Below are positions 8,822 through 17,218 of a stretch of 47,426 nt of DNA, piece after piece. The DNA is taken from the NCBI GenBank assembly GCA_036637375.1, contig JAVWMQ010000008.1:1-47426 (forward strand), given 5' to 3'. Source of the stretch: JAVWMQ01 sp036637375. Lineage in GTDB: Bacteria > Bacillota > Clostridia > Peptostreptococcales > Anaerovoracaceae. Position 1 is the first letter of the stretch. Each line of letters starts with the position of its first letter. The notes under the pieces are model-generated. The model did no database searches, was not told where the DNA came from, and was given only the letters and a program-made list of their open reading frames with translations. A program made the translations under genes and the position numbers.

Positions 8822-8988
8822 TAGTCGTTTAGCTGACCTGGTCTTTGCCCCCACACTTGCCTTGACCCGAATTTTTCGGAGGACTTACTTCTAAACTACG
8901 CCATGATCACATCCGCCTTGCGTAATGCTTACGTGGGACCCTTTGCCCGTAGCTGGCATGGCCTTTCAACCACAGACCTAAACGACTA
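8822..8988 (-). ncRNA. raiA-motif structured RNA
   Basis: No protein fits this 167-bp gap, but it is GC-rich for the region and strongly structured. A perfect 11-bp closing stem joins TAGTCGTTTAG at its 5' end (8988-8978) and CTAAACGACTA at its 3' end (8832-8822). Internal hairpins include CCGAA-AAA-TTCGG (8879-8867) and GTAA-GCA-TTAC. Position, strand (immediately upstream of hpf/raiA), size and closing stem match the raiA RNA motif described in Clostridia and relatives. It begins 10 nt after the comF stop. No intrinsic terminator follows; its own promoter was not clear. The family match is from memory and was not tested with a covariance model. Confidence 0.8.
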
Positions 8989-8998
8989 ATATAACAAA

Positions 8999-9733
8999 TT
9001 ATTTGATAACATTTCCTCCTGCCGCAAAGGTTAAAATGTAAACCTTATTTGCACCATTCTTTTTTAACACCTCAGCTGCACTATCAAAAGTGCTACCCGT
9101 TGTATAAATGTCATCAATTAGCAAAACATTTTTGCCCGAAATTTCCTTTATGGCTTCTTTTTTCAGTACAAAGGAATTCTTGACATTCTCACGTCTCTCC
9201 GCAATCCCTAAATTTTTCATAGGTACGGTATCTATAACCCTAATCATAAAATCTCTAAAGACGTCTTTGCCCAATCTATAGCTTAGGCGTTTCGCCATTA
9301 TCTCCGCTTGATTAAACCCTCGTTTCTCCATTCTTTTTTTATGTATTGGTATAGAAATTATAACATTAAAATCCAATTCTTCAATTACTATTCTGTCATA
9401 GAGAATATCTCCAAGCTTGTTTCCTATATAACTTTTGTCACTATATTTGTACTCCATCATTACTACACGTTCATACAAACCGTATCTGGCACATGTAAAT
9501 CCTTTGTCAAATATGTGGTCATTAGTTATACAATCTTCGCAACAATCTCTCCAATATTCTTCTTCTAATATTTTACCACATTTACTGCAAGTTTTGTTGT
9601 CTATCCAGTAAAATTTTTTTACACATTGATCACACAGTGCGTAATCCCTTGTTTTGTCAATGGCACTACCGCAACAAATACAATAAATATTTGAAGGAAA
9701 TACCAACTCTAATACTTTTTCAATTATTTTCAC
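8999..9733 (-). CDS. comF: ComF family phosphoribosyltransferase-like protein
   Basis: 244 residues. The N-terminus has a zinc-ribbon pattern (CICCG near 17, CDQC near 34, CSKCGK near 48, CCEDC near 64), followed by a PRTase-type domain with ISIPIHKKRMEKRGFNQAE (near 126) and the PRPP loop NVLLIDDIYTTGSTFDSA near 205. ComF proteins act in DNA uptake and replication/repair, probably with helicases. Start is GTG, overlapping the recD2 stop by one base (TAGTG), so translation is coupled to the RecD2 helicase, which supports a DNA-handling role. Natural competence is not otherwise shown in the window. Confidence 0.9.
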   Translation of the reverse strand: MKIIEKVLELVFPSNIYCICCGSAIDKTRDYALCDQCVKKFYWIDNKTCSKCGKILEEEYWRDCCEDCITNDHIFDKGFTCARYGLYERVVMMEYKYSDKSYIGNKLGDILYDRIVIEELDFNVIISIPIHKKRMEKRGFNQAEIMAKRLSYRLGKDVFRDFMIRVIDTVPMKNLGIAERRENVKNSFVLKKEAIKEISGKNVLLIDDIYTTGSTFDSAAEVLKKNGANKVYILTFAAGGNVIK

Positions 9734-11946
9734 TACATCATCGCCTTAATCCTAGCTGCCAGCCCTGAGTTACGGTTTTTAATTCTATTGTTGCTAATCA
9801 TCTCTTTCATTTTGTTTTCAGAACCTACTAGCACCACTGCCGTCTTACCTCTTGTTACAGCTGTATAAAGGAGATTTCTTGTTGCCAGAATTTCAGGTGC
9901 CCATGTCATTGGCATTATTACAACTTGAAATTCACTACCCTGACTTTTGTGCACTGTAACTGCATAAGCTAATTCAAGTTCTTCTAAATCTGCAAATTCG
10001 TAATCTACAAATTTGTCTCCGTCAAAAATAACTGTAATCATATTGTAATCTTTATCAATTTTGTATATATATCCAACATCTCCATTAAACACGCCTTGGC
10101 CCGTCGATAGATCAGTAGACTTTCTCCACTCTATATTGTAGTTATTCTTAATTTGCATAACCTTATCTTTTTCCCTAAAAACACGCCCGCCATAGGCTTT
10201 TTCATTTAAGTCAAAGTTTGGTGGATTCAATACTTTTTGCAATTCATTATTTAAATTTTCACTGCCCAAAAGACCTTTTCGCCTGGGAGTTAGAACTTGC
10301 ATATCCTTTATATTGTCCAGGTCACTGTAGTAATTTGGCAATCGCCTTTGGCACAAATCCAAAATCAAAGCCAAAACTTCAGTTTCGCTGTTTTTATTCA
10401 TAAAAAAGAAGTCCTTGTCCTTTTCATTACAATATGGTTCTTCACCTTGATTTATTCTATGGGCATTTACAACAATCATACTTTCTTTTGCTTGTCTAAA
10501 AATTTCAGTAAGTTTGACTGCGTATATATATTCACTATCTATAATATCTCTAAGGACGTTTCCAACACCAACAGATGGCAACTGGTCAGCATCTCCTACA
10601 ATAATCAGCCTTGTTCCACCTTTGATAGCTCTAAGAAGTCCATCCATAAGGCTAATGTCTATCATTGAAGCCTCGTCAACAACTATAGCATCATAATCAA
10701 GTTTATCCATCTCCGTTTTACCAAATCGCATAAACCCATCAGCTTCTGAGAAGTAATATTCAAGAAGCCTATGTATTGTTGATGCCTCTCTCCCTGTAGT
10801 TTCCGTTATCCTTTTGGCAGCTCTCCCTGTTGGCGCGCATATTGCAGTTTTAATATTCCCATGTTCAAGGATTGTTAGAAGTCCATTTATAATAGTTGTT
10901 TTACCTGTACCAGGTCCCCCTGTAATTACAGAGACTCCTTTATTTATTACTGTTCTAATACCATTCTTTTGTTCATCTGAAAACTCTATGCCTAGTTCAT
11001 TTTCCGTAACAGCTATCAGGTTGTTAATATCAATTGAAATAGGCTTAATATCCGCTTCTACTAATGAAACTAGCCTTTTGCATACGCTCTTTTCTGCTTC
11101 ATAATACGTTGACAAATATACAACTTCAACATCTTCAATTACATCAACTTGTATTCCACCCTCAAAGGCCAAATTAACAATAGAATCATCCACTATTTCC
11201 ATAGAAATATCTAGAATTTCTCCTGTCCGTTCTCTCAATTCAGAACGTGGCAAAAAGGCTTGTCCGTCGCTAGCATAGCGACTAAGGACAAACTTAATTC
11301 CACTTTTAATTCTACTTTCGTCTTCCTTTGGCACTCCCATTTTTTCGGCAATTTGATCAACCTTTTTGAATCCTACCCCAAAGATATCTTCAACTAATTT
11401 GTATGGATCACCTTTGATTGCTTCTATTGTGTTTTCTCCATAAACCTTGTATAGCTTTAGTGCAAAATCAGTTGTCACACCATATTGTTGCAAAAATACT
11501 GTTGTGTTTGCAAAGGCTCTGTGACTTTTTAGAGCCGCTACAATATCATTTCCTCTTTTTTCCCCTATTCCCGAAATACTCTTTAATCTTTCAGGCTGGC
11601 TTTCGATTATTTCAAAAGTTTTTTCTCCAAACTTACTGACTATGGCTTTTGCTTTTTTTGGTCCTATACCCTTCAAAATCCCAGATGATAAAAAGGCTTC
11701 TATCCCTGCTAATGTAGTTGGCATAGTTTCCTCATATGAAGTAAATGCAAACTGTTCACCAAATTTAGGGTGAACCTTAAAATCTCCTGTCAGTATATAT
11801 GTTCTCCCTATATCACAAGAAGGAAGAAAACCTACTATTGTAAATTCTTCTTCCTCTGTTTCAAAAATGCCTACTAAATAGCCATTCTCTTTATTATAAA
11901 AAATAATTTCGGCAATTACGCCTTCTTTTTTGTTTATTTCAGCCAT
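9733..11946 (-). CDS. recD2: RecD2-type 5'-3' DNA helicase
   Basis: 737 residues, the normal size of RecD-like helicases of bacteria lacking RecBC. An N-terminal OB-like part (1-75), helix-hairpin-helix elements (ILKGIGPKKAKAIVSKFG near 92, LKSISGIGEKRGNDIV near 120), then the SF1B motor: Walker A SVITGGPGTGKTTIING near 345, DEASMID motif II near 430, VGDADQLPSVG motif III near 455, and the C-terminal AYAVTVHKSQGSEF motif V near 670. Unwinds DNA 5'-3' in repair. Its start overlaps the cca gene by 13 bp. Confidence 0.95.
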   Translation of the reverse strand: MAEINKKEGVIAEIIFYNKENGYLVGIFETEEEEFTIVGFLPSCDIGRTYILTGDFKVHPKFGEQFAFTSYEETMPTTLAGIEAFLSSGILKGIGPKKAKAIVSKFGEKTFEIIESQPERLKSISGIGEKRGNDIVAALKSHRAFANTTVFLQQYGVTTDFALKLYKVYGENTIEAIKGDPYKLVEDIFGVGFKKVDQIAEKMGVPKEDESRIKSGIKFVLSRYASDGQAFLPRSELRERTGEILDISMEIVDDSIVNLAFEGGIQVDVIEDVEVVYLSTYYEAEKSVCKRLVSLVEADIKPISIDINNLIAVTENELGIEFSDEQKNGIRTVINKGVSVITGGPGTGKTTIINGLLTILEHGNIKTAICAPTGRAAKRITETTGREASTIHRLLEYYFSEADGFMRFGKTEMDKLDYDAIVVDEASMIDISLMDGLLRAIKGGTRLIIVGDADQLPSVGVGNVLRDIIDSEYIYAVKLTEIFRQAKESMIVVNAHRINQGEEPYCNEKDKDFFFMNKNSETEVLALILDLCQRRLPNYYSDLDNIKDMQVLTPRRKGLLGSENLNNELQKVLNPPNFDLNEKAYGGRVFREKDKVMQIKNNYNIEWRKSTDLSTGQGVFNGDVGYIYKIDKDYNMITVIFDGDKFVDYEFADLEELELAYAVTVHKSQGSEFQVVIMPMTWAPEILATRNLLYTAVTRGKTAVVLVGSENKMKEMISNNRIKNRNSGLAARIKAMM

Positions 11947-13232
11947 TTAACTCTTCTTGTACTTGCTGCAAATTTGCTCTTTTTGAATTTTTTTGCGAAT
12001 TTTAGCAGCGTTTCTTTGTTGTTGTCTGCTGGTTTTTTGTGAACTACATCTGTTAGCATTGTTAATATCTTGCCAATTTCTTCACCTTCACAAATTCCCG
12101 CCTCAATTAAATCATTGCCATCTATAGCTAAATCCTCAATAAAAATCGGTTCTCCGTTTTCTCTGAATCTCTTTAGCATATAATATCTGCTCATAATTTT
12201 TGCTTCTGTAGTATCAAAAACTATTCTCTGCGCTTTTGCAAGATAGTCCATTTGTTCATATCTGTCCATACCAAATTCAACTAAGAATGCTTTTAGTTCT
12301 GGATCTCTCTTTATGAAATGTAGTTTCTCCATTCTATAAAGTCCGTCCATAATATGTAGCTCCGTTTTGCTGTCAAAATTCAGTTTTTTCATTGCTTTTT
12401 CACCTTTTTTGTCCTCTAGACAAGAATAAAAAAGACATAGTCTTCTTAACAATACGGGCTGAATTCGATCTATATTATCGCATAATGTGGAGAACTGGCT
12501 TCTCTGCCTGAAGTTTAATTTGACAGCAGCTTCACCGATAATGTGAGGCATCAAATCCGATCCTGCCAACATTCTAAGTCCTTTGCCCGCATTTGGAGCA
12601 GTTAAAATTCTACAAAATTCTTCACGAATTCTGTCAACACTACATTCTTCTAGTAGATTTGCTTTTGCTAAAATACCTTCATATGTTGTTTTTTGAATAT
12701 CAAAGTTTTTTTCTGCCGCAATTCTAATAGCTCTCAGCATTCTAATTGGATCTTCCTCAAATCTTACTTGTGGATCACCAACAGTTCTAATTAGTTTCTT
12801 TGCTATATCATCTTTGCCTGCAAATGGATCTACAAAACCAAGTTCTGGATTATCCGCCATTGCATTAATAGTGAAATCCCTTCTCTTTAGGTCTTCCTCA
12901 ATTGAACTTGTAAATGTAACACTGTCTGGTCTTCTATGGTCAGAATAATCTCCGTCAATTCTAAATGTTGCAATATCAATAATTGGGTTTTCGTTGTCGT
13001 CTTCACCTTCTGTAAAGTCTAATCTAACAACACTAAATTTTTCACTGATAACCTTTGCATTTCCAAAAGTTTCTTTCAAAACCTCAAGACTTGCATCAGT
13101 TGCTAAATCCCAATCCAAAGGTGTTTCACCAATTAACGAATCTCTAACACATCCTCCCACAACATAAGCCTTGTAGCCTTTTTGTGATAGTTCTTTCATT
13201 ACATTACTTACATTTTTGGGTAACTTAATCAC
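11934..13232 (-). CDS. cca: CCA tRNA nucleotidyltransferase
   Basis: 432 residues of class II tRNA nucleotidyltransferase/poly(A) polymerase. Catalytic motif VVGGCVRDSLIGETPLDWDLAT (residues 20-41) carries GGxVRD and the DxD pair; RRDFTINAMADNPELGFVDP is near 112; the nucleotide-selecting EEDPIRMLRAIRIAAE is near 159. The enzyme adds or repairs the 3'-CCA end of tRNA. Start is GTG, preceded by AGGAGG at somewhat long spacing. It sits in the yhaM-cca-recD2-comF operon, 5 bp after yhaM. It could in principle be an A-adding or poly(A) polymerase, but no second paralogue is visible here. Confidence 0.92.
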   Translation of the reverse strand: MIKLPKNVSNVMKELSQKGYKAYVVGGCVRDSLIGETPLDWDLATDASLEVLKETFGNAKVISEKFSVVRLDFTEGEDDNENPIIDIATFRIDGDYSDHRRPDSVTFTSSIEEDLKRRDFTINAMADNPELGFVDPFAGKDDIAKKLIRTVGDPQVRFEEDPIRMLRAIRIAAEKNFDIQKTTYEGILAKANLLEECSVDRIREEFCRILTAPNAGKGLRMLAGSDLMPHIIGEAAVKLNFRQRSQFSTLCDNIDRIQPVLLRRLCLFYSCLEDKKGEKAMKKLNFDSKTELHIMDGLYRMEKLHFIKRDPELKAFLVEFGMDRYEQMDYLAKAQRIVFDTTEAKIMSRYYMLKRFRENGEPIFIEDLAIDGNDLIEAGICEGEEIGKILTMLTDVVHKKPADNNKETLLKFAKKFKKSKFAASTRRVKWLK

Positions 13233-13237
13233 TAGTA

Positions 13238-14197
13238 TTAATCCTCCTTTTTGTACAACCTTCTGTTATCTAACGTCCAAACTCTATCGCTAAATTCTCC
13301 TGGCTCAGTCTTTGACAAAGCATCTTCCATGTCAAACATTCTAGCATCAATTATATCTAAATAATGCAAAATTTCTGCTTCTGGGAAAAGTGGTCTCTTA
13401 GGACTTCCAAACTCAGGCTCATAGTGATGTGCCAAAATCATGTGTTCTACCATCACTGCCTTCTCCCTTGAAAATCCAAGGTTTTCCATTTCCTTGTCAA
13501 GTTCTCTAACGCCTAGAACCAAATGTCCTAGCATATTTCCCTCAAATGTATATTCATTTGCGATGCCAAGTTCATTTGAATTTATTTCATATAGTTTTTG
13601 CATATCATGCAAAATAACTCCTGCCAAAACCAAATCTTTGTCAAGGCTAGTATAAACCTGACAAATTTTTTCACCAGTCATTAGCATACGTTTAATATGC
13701 CAAAGTAGACCTGCAAGTTGTGCGTGATGATTCTTTGTTGCCGCTGGGAAATACATCAGCTTACCTTTTTCTCGCTCAAGGAGTTTCACACATAGAGCCT
13801 TCAAGTCGTTGTCCTCAAATGTGTTTGCTACTCCAAGGATATAAGCATACATTTCCTCTGGAGGTTCTGGCGCAGCCTTAATATAGTCACCAATCATCAA
13901 GTTATCATTAGGCAAAGCCTTCCTAATCTTAGTCACCCTAAATTGCTTAACTCCATTCCATTCTGTAACATTGGCACGAATCTTTACCAAATCGCCCTCT
14001 AATATTTCCTTTAATTCTGGGATTTCCTCATCTGAAACATCCCATTTCTTTGCTGTTAATTCTCCAGTCTTATCTCCAAGGATTATATCAAGATATTGTT
14101 TCTTGTTTGCACCTATCTTTACGGAAATTGATTTAACCATAAAAAAATCAGTAACAATTCCACCCTCTCTTATATCTATAATAAAGTTTTCTTTCAT
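13238..14197 (-). CDS. yhaM: 3'-5' exoribonuclease YhaM family
   Basis: 319 residues: N-terminal OB-fold (about 15-95, FFMVKSISVKIGANKKQYLD ... VKIRANVTEWNGVKQF) then an HD phosphohydrolase domain with HHAQLAGLLWHIKRML near 157, VILHDMQKLYE near 192 and MILAHHYEPEFGSP near 251, giving the metal-binding His/Asp set. YhaM trims RNA and single-stranded DNA from the 3' end. Good GGAG site before the ATG. First gene of its operon; its promoter shares the symmetric inverted repeat with nadE. Confidence 0.9.
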   Translation of the reverse strand: MKENFIIDIREGGIVTDFFMVKSISVKIGANKKQYLDIILGDKTGELTAKKWDVSDEEIPELKEILEGDLVKIRANVTEWNGVKQFRVTKIRKALPNDNLMIGDYIKAAPEPPEEMYAYILGVANTFEDNDLKALCVKLLEREKGKLMYFPAATKNHHAQLAGLLWHIKRMLMTGEKICQVYTSLDKDLVLAGVILHDMQKLYEINSNELGIANEYTFEGNMLGHLVLGVRELDKEMENLGFSREKAVMVEHMILAHHYEPEFGSPKRPLFPEAEILHYLDIIDARMFDMEDALSKTEPGEFSDRVWTLDNRRLYKKED

Positions 14198-14229
14198 TTT
14201 TTTCTCCTATTTCAGTCCAAAACATTGCC

Positions 14230-14272
14230 TATTAATTATATACTAATTAAATAAAATAGTATATAATTAATA
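14230..14272. promoter_or_regulatory. Symmetric divergent promoter in a perfect 16-bp inverted repeat (yhaM / nadE)
   Basis: The arms TATTAATTATATACTA (14230-14245) and TAGTATATAATTAATA (14257-14272) are exact reverse complements around an 11-bp AT spacer. Each arm holds a -10 hexamer: TATAAT at 14262-14267 on plus (nadE) and its mirror at 14240-14235 on minus (yhaM). The -35 elements are poor and would fall in the opposite arm. The two promoters therefore overlap completely, and the repeat could also be an operator. Confidence 0.55.
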
Positions 14273-14297
14273 GATAAAAATTTTGGAGGAATAACAA

Positions 14298-16142
14298 ATG
14301 AATAAAGAAAATTTAGGCTTTGTGAAAGTGGCTACATGTTCTCCACTTATCAAAAATGCCAATACAATTAAGAACACAGAATTAATCATAGATGCTATTA
14401 AAATTGCTCAAAAAGAAGGTGCTGGAATCATTGCTTTTCCACCCCTTGCAATTACAGGAAGTCATTGTGGCAGCCTTTTTAACCAAGAAAATTTATACCG
14501 AGCTCAGTGCGATGGTATCAAGCAAATTGTTCAGGTTACAAAGGACTCTCCTATAAATGTAATTATTGGAGCTTATGGCAAAAATCTAAACACGCTAAAG
14601 AAGTTGACTCTTTATATTTCAGATGGTCAAATTGTATCAGCCATTTCTAATAATACACTAGCTCCCCACGAGGAAAAGTTTTTTAACAAAACTGATGAAT
14701 TCTATATTGAGGATGATGAGCTTTTGGGAAGTTCCACAACTGATAACGTTGTGCTTCTTGATAACAGCGCTGCCCTATCAATTTCATTTGGAGAAAACAC
14801 TCTTGGAGACTTGGTTTTTGTTGGAGATACACAAGTTGCCAAAATCGGACAATTTGATTTCCTAAAGCACAAGCTAATTGCTCAAAGTGGTATTACCCAC
14901 TCTGCAGTTTTTAACATATCTGCCAATGGTAATATGATCATCTCTGAGAACGGCAAAATTTTAGAAGAAGTTTCATCCTTTGCAAATAAAGGCGAAGTGA
15001 TTTTTGCTGATATTGATTTTGAAGCTCTTCACTATGATAGATATAAGACAAAAGTGTCTTTTGCAGACTGCTTTACAGAAAACATAAGCCCAATAACTCT
15101 AGTTAATGCTGATACCTTTACAAGAGTTATGTCTATGAATCCGTTTATACCAGCATCCAATGAAGATATGCTCAAAAACTGTTATGAAATTTTTGAAATT
15201 CAATCCCAAGCGCTTGCAAATAGGCTGGCTCATACGCATAGCAAAAAATCGGTTATAGGAATCTCAGGTGGTCTTGACTCAACTCTCGCATTACTTGTAA
15301 CTATTAATGCCCATAGAATCCTTGGCAAACCTGCCAAAGATGTTATAGCCATTACAATGCCTGGATTTGGTACAACTGACCAAACATACCAAAACGCCTT
15401 AAATATGATGAAGGCAACTGGTGCTACTGTTGAGGAAATCTCCATTGTTGACTCTGTAAAACAGCATTTTGTAGACATTAATCACGATATTAATAATCAC
15501 GATCTGACATACCAAAACAGCCAAGCAAGAGAGCGAACTCAAATACTAATGGATATTGCAAATACCCAGGGCGGAATTGTGGTTGGTACAGGCGATTTAA
15601 GCGAAGGAGCTCTTGGCTGGTGCACATACAATGGCGATCACATGTCAATGTATGGAGTAAATGCTCCAGTACCAAAAACTGTTATCAAGCTCATTGTTAA
15701 ATGGTTTATAGATTATAGGCTCAAGGAAGATTTAAACTTTAGCTTGGACAACGAGTTACTGGCAAGCACACTTAAAAGTGTACTTGATACACCTATTTCA
15801 CCTGAGCTTTTACCTCCTGATGAGGACGGAAATATTACTCAAATCACAGAAGATAGCGTAGGTCCATATATTTTGCACGACTTCTTTATTTATCACACTC
15901 TTAGATGTGGAATTAGACCGGAAAAATTACAATTTATCGCCTGCAAAGCATTTGAAGGTATGTTTGACAAAGAATTTATTACAAAATGGCTAAAAGTATT
16001 TTATGGCAGATTCTTTTCACAGCAATTCAAACGAAACTGTGCACCTGACAGCCCTATAATAGGTGAAGTTGATTTAGGTTATCACGAATTTGTTATGCCT
16101 AGCGATATTGATTCAGAAATTTGGATAAATAAAATTAAATAA
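14298..16142 (+). CDS. nadE: NAD(+) synthetase with degenerate glutaminase domain
   Basis: 614 residues, slightly short for glutamine-dependent NadE. The C-terminal synthetase domain (about 300-614) looks active: P-loop VIGISGGLDSTLALL near 314, GVGTGDLSEGALGWCTYNGDHMSMYGVN near 433-460 and the C-terminal helix region all match. It amidates deamido-NAD. The N-terminal nitrilase-like domain does not: FPEL of the family reads FPPL (near 50), the proline-lysine segment before the NYNEFYE region reads NNTLAPHEEKF, and the ICEDLW cysteine segment is replaced by ISFGENTLG (near 160). So Glu, Lys and Cys of the amidase triad all seem lost, suggesting use of free ammonia. Start ATG follows TTGGAGGA. 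Confidence 0.9.
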   Translation: MNKENLGFVKVATCSPLIKNANTIKNTELIIDAIKIAQKEGAGIIAFPPLAITGSHCGSLFNQENLYRAQCDGIKQIVQVTKDSPINVIIGAYGKNLNTLKKLTLYISDGQIVSAISNNTLAPHEEKFFNKTDEFYIEDDELLGSSTTDNVVLLDNSAALSISFGENTLGDLVFVGDTQVAKIGQFDFLKHKLIAQSGITHSAVFNISANGNMIISENGKILEEVSSFANKGEVIFADIDFEALHYDRYKTKVSFADCFTENISPITLVNADTFTRVMSMNPFIPASNEDMLKNCYEIFEIQSQALANRLAHTHSKKSVIGISGGLDSTLALLVTINAHRILGKPAKDVIAITMPGFGTTDQTYQNALNMMKATGATVEEISIVDSVKQHFVDINHDINNHDLTYQNSQARERTQILMDIANTQGGIVVGTGDLSEGALGWCTYNGDHMSMYGVNAPVPKTVIKLIVKWFIDYRLKEDLNFSLDNELLASTLKSVLDTPISPELLPPDEDGNITQITEDSVGPYILHDFFIYHTLRCGIRPEKLQFIACKAFEGMFDKEFITKWLKVFYGRFFSQQFKRNCAPDSPIIGEVDLGYHEFVMPSDIDSEIWINKIK

Positions 16143-16156
16143 TCACAGAAATTATC

Positions 16157-16184
16157 TTGCAATTCAAAATAATTATGATATAAT
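16157..16184 (+). promoter_or_regulatory. purC promoter
   Basis: TTGCAA, 16-bp spacer ending in TGA, and perfect TATAAT at 16179-16184 (extended -10), about 40 bp before the purC ATG. No purine riboswitch-like structure fits in the short leader. Confidence 0.65.
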
Positions 16185-16224
16185 TTTTGTTTGTTACATT
16201 AAAATAGTAAAAGGAGTGATACAT

Positions 16225-16902
16225 ATGAATTTAGTTTACACAGGAAAAACAAAAAATGTTTATGAGTTAGAAGACGGTAATTACCAGCTACAATTCAAAG
16301 ACGATGTTACAGGTACAGATGGGGTATTTGATCCAGGAGCTAACACTGTTGGTCTAGCAATCGACGGTATGGGCAGAATTTGCGTTAAGCTTACTGACTT
16401 TTTCTTTGAAAAGGTTGCTGCTGCAGGAATCCCTACACACTATGTATCAGCCGATGTTGATAATGCAACTATGATAGTTAAACCTGCAGAACTATTTGGC
16501 AAAGGTCTTGAAGTTATCTGTAGAACAAAAGCTGTTGGTAGTTTCTTTAGAAGATATGGCGACTACTGTACAGAAGGACAGGATTTAGATTTCTTTGTTG
16601 AAGTAACTCTAAAAGACAACGATAGAGAAGATCCACCTATCACTAAGGACGCTCTAGATATGCTTGGAATTCTAAGCGGTGACGAATATGAAAATCTAAA
16701 AGATTTAACTAAAAAGATCACTAAGATTGTTTCTGATGAATTAGCTAAAAAAGACTTAGTTCTTTATGATATCAAGTTTGAGTTTGGTCGTGTTGACGGT
16801 CAGGTTGCTCTAATTGATGAAATTTCAGGCGGAAACATGAGAGTTTATAAAAATGGCGAATACGTTATGCCTGTAGATTTACCAGGACTACTATTTGACT
16901 AA
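16225..16902 (+). CDS. purC: SAICAR synthetase
   Basis: 225 residues; phosphoribosylaminoimidazole-succinocarboxamide synthase, which joins CAIR and aspartate with ATP in purine synthesis. Seen: GKTKNVYELEDGNYQLQFKD at the N-terminus, GLEVICRTKAVGSFFRRYG near 98, DPPITKDALDMLG near 137 and DIKFEFGRVDGQVALIDEIS near 185. The ATG at 16225 is preferred over an upstream in-frame GTG because AAAAGGAG ends 8 bp before it. It stands alone, not in a pur operon, with a strong terminator after it. Confidence 0.93.
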   Translation: MNLVYTGKTKNVYELEDGNYQLQFKDDVTGTDGVFDPGANTVGLAIDGMGRICVKLTDFFFEKVAAAGIPTHYVSADVDNATMIVKPAELFGKGLEVICRTKAVGSFFRRYGDYCTEGQDLDFFVEVTLKDNDREDPPITKDALDMLGILSGDEYENLKDLTKKITKIVSDELAKKDLVLYDIKFEFGRVDGQVALIDEISGGNMRVYKNGEYVMPVDLPGLLFD

Positions 16903-16934
16903 GCTCAAATAGTACAAGTTAATTTATTATCCAT

Positions 16935-16980
16935 CATGCTGCACCAGATAGCTCGAACAATCTGGTGCGGCATGTTTTTT
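16935..16980 (+). terminator. Intrinsic terminator of purC
   Basis: A 15-bp stem (CATGCTGCACCAGAT with ATCTGGTGCGGCATG, one mismatch) around a 10-nt loop, followed by TTTTTT. A strong rho-independent terminator for purC. Confidence 0.85.
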
Positions 16981-16984
16981 ACCA

Positions 16985-17022
16985 AAAAACCCCTTTGCAA
17001 GAATTCTTGCAAGGGGGTTTTT
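16985..17022. terminator. Bidirectional terminator between purC and the ferredoxin gene
   Basis: A near-perfect palindrome centred on GAATTC: CCCCTTTGCAA pairs with TTGCAAGGGGG and is flanked by A-run and T-run, so it can stop transcription from either side. It serves the minus-strand pepT-ferredoxin unit and backs up the purC terminator. Confidence 0.8.
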
Positions 17023-17035
17023 GATTATTGGTTTT

Positions 17036-17200
17036 TTATTCAAACTCTATTGCACCAAAGGTGCAAGCGCTTATGCAGATTTGACATCCTACACAATTAT
17101 CCTCAATAACTGCAAAACCATCCTTCATTGAGATAGCTCCCACTTTGCAGTATCTAACGCACATTTTGCAACCTCTACATAGGTCTTTGTTAACTCTCAT
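17036..17200 (-). CDS. Two-cluster [4Fe-4S] ferredoxin, 54 residues
   Basis: A short gene read directly: start MRVNKDL, end GAIEFE-TAA. It has two full C-x2-C-x2-C-x3-C motifs, CRGCKMCVRYC (residues 8-18) and CVGCQICISAC (residues 36-46), each followed by the usual short GAI stretch. This is a clostridial-type 2[4Fe-4S] electron carrier or an indolepyruvate-oxidoreductase-like small domain; the length of 54 fits free ferredoxin. GGAGG lies at good spacing before the ATG. It starts 18 bp after the pepT stop on the same strand, so it is probably transcribed with it, though no functional link is obvious. Confidence 0.88.
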   Translation of the reverse strand: MRVNKDLCRGCKMCVRYCKVGAISMKDGFAVIEDNCVGCQICISACTFGAIEFE

Positions 17201-17218
17201 AATTTTCCTCCATTAATT

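Noticed and set aside
16216..16224. GTG upstream of purC as the start
   Set aside because: The GTG overlaps the AAGGAG site itself; the ATG at 16225 has correct spacing.
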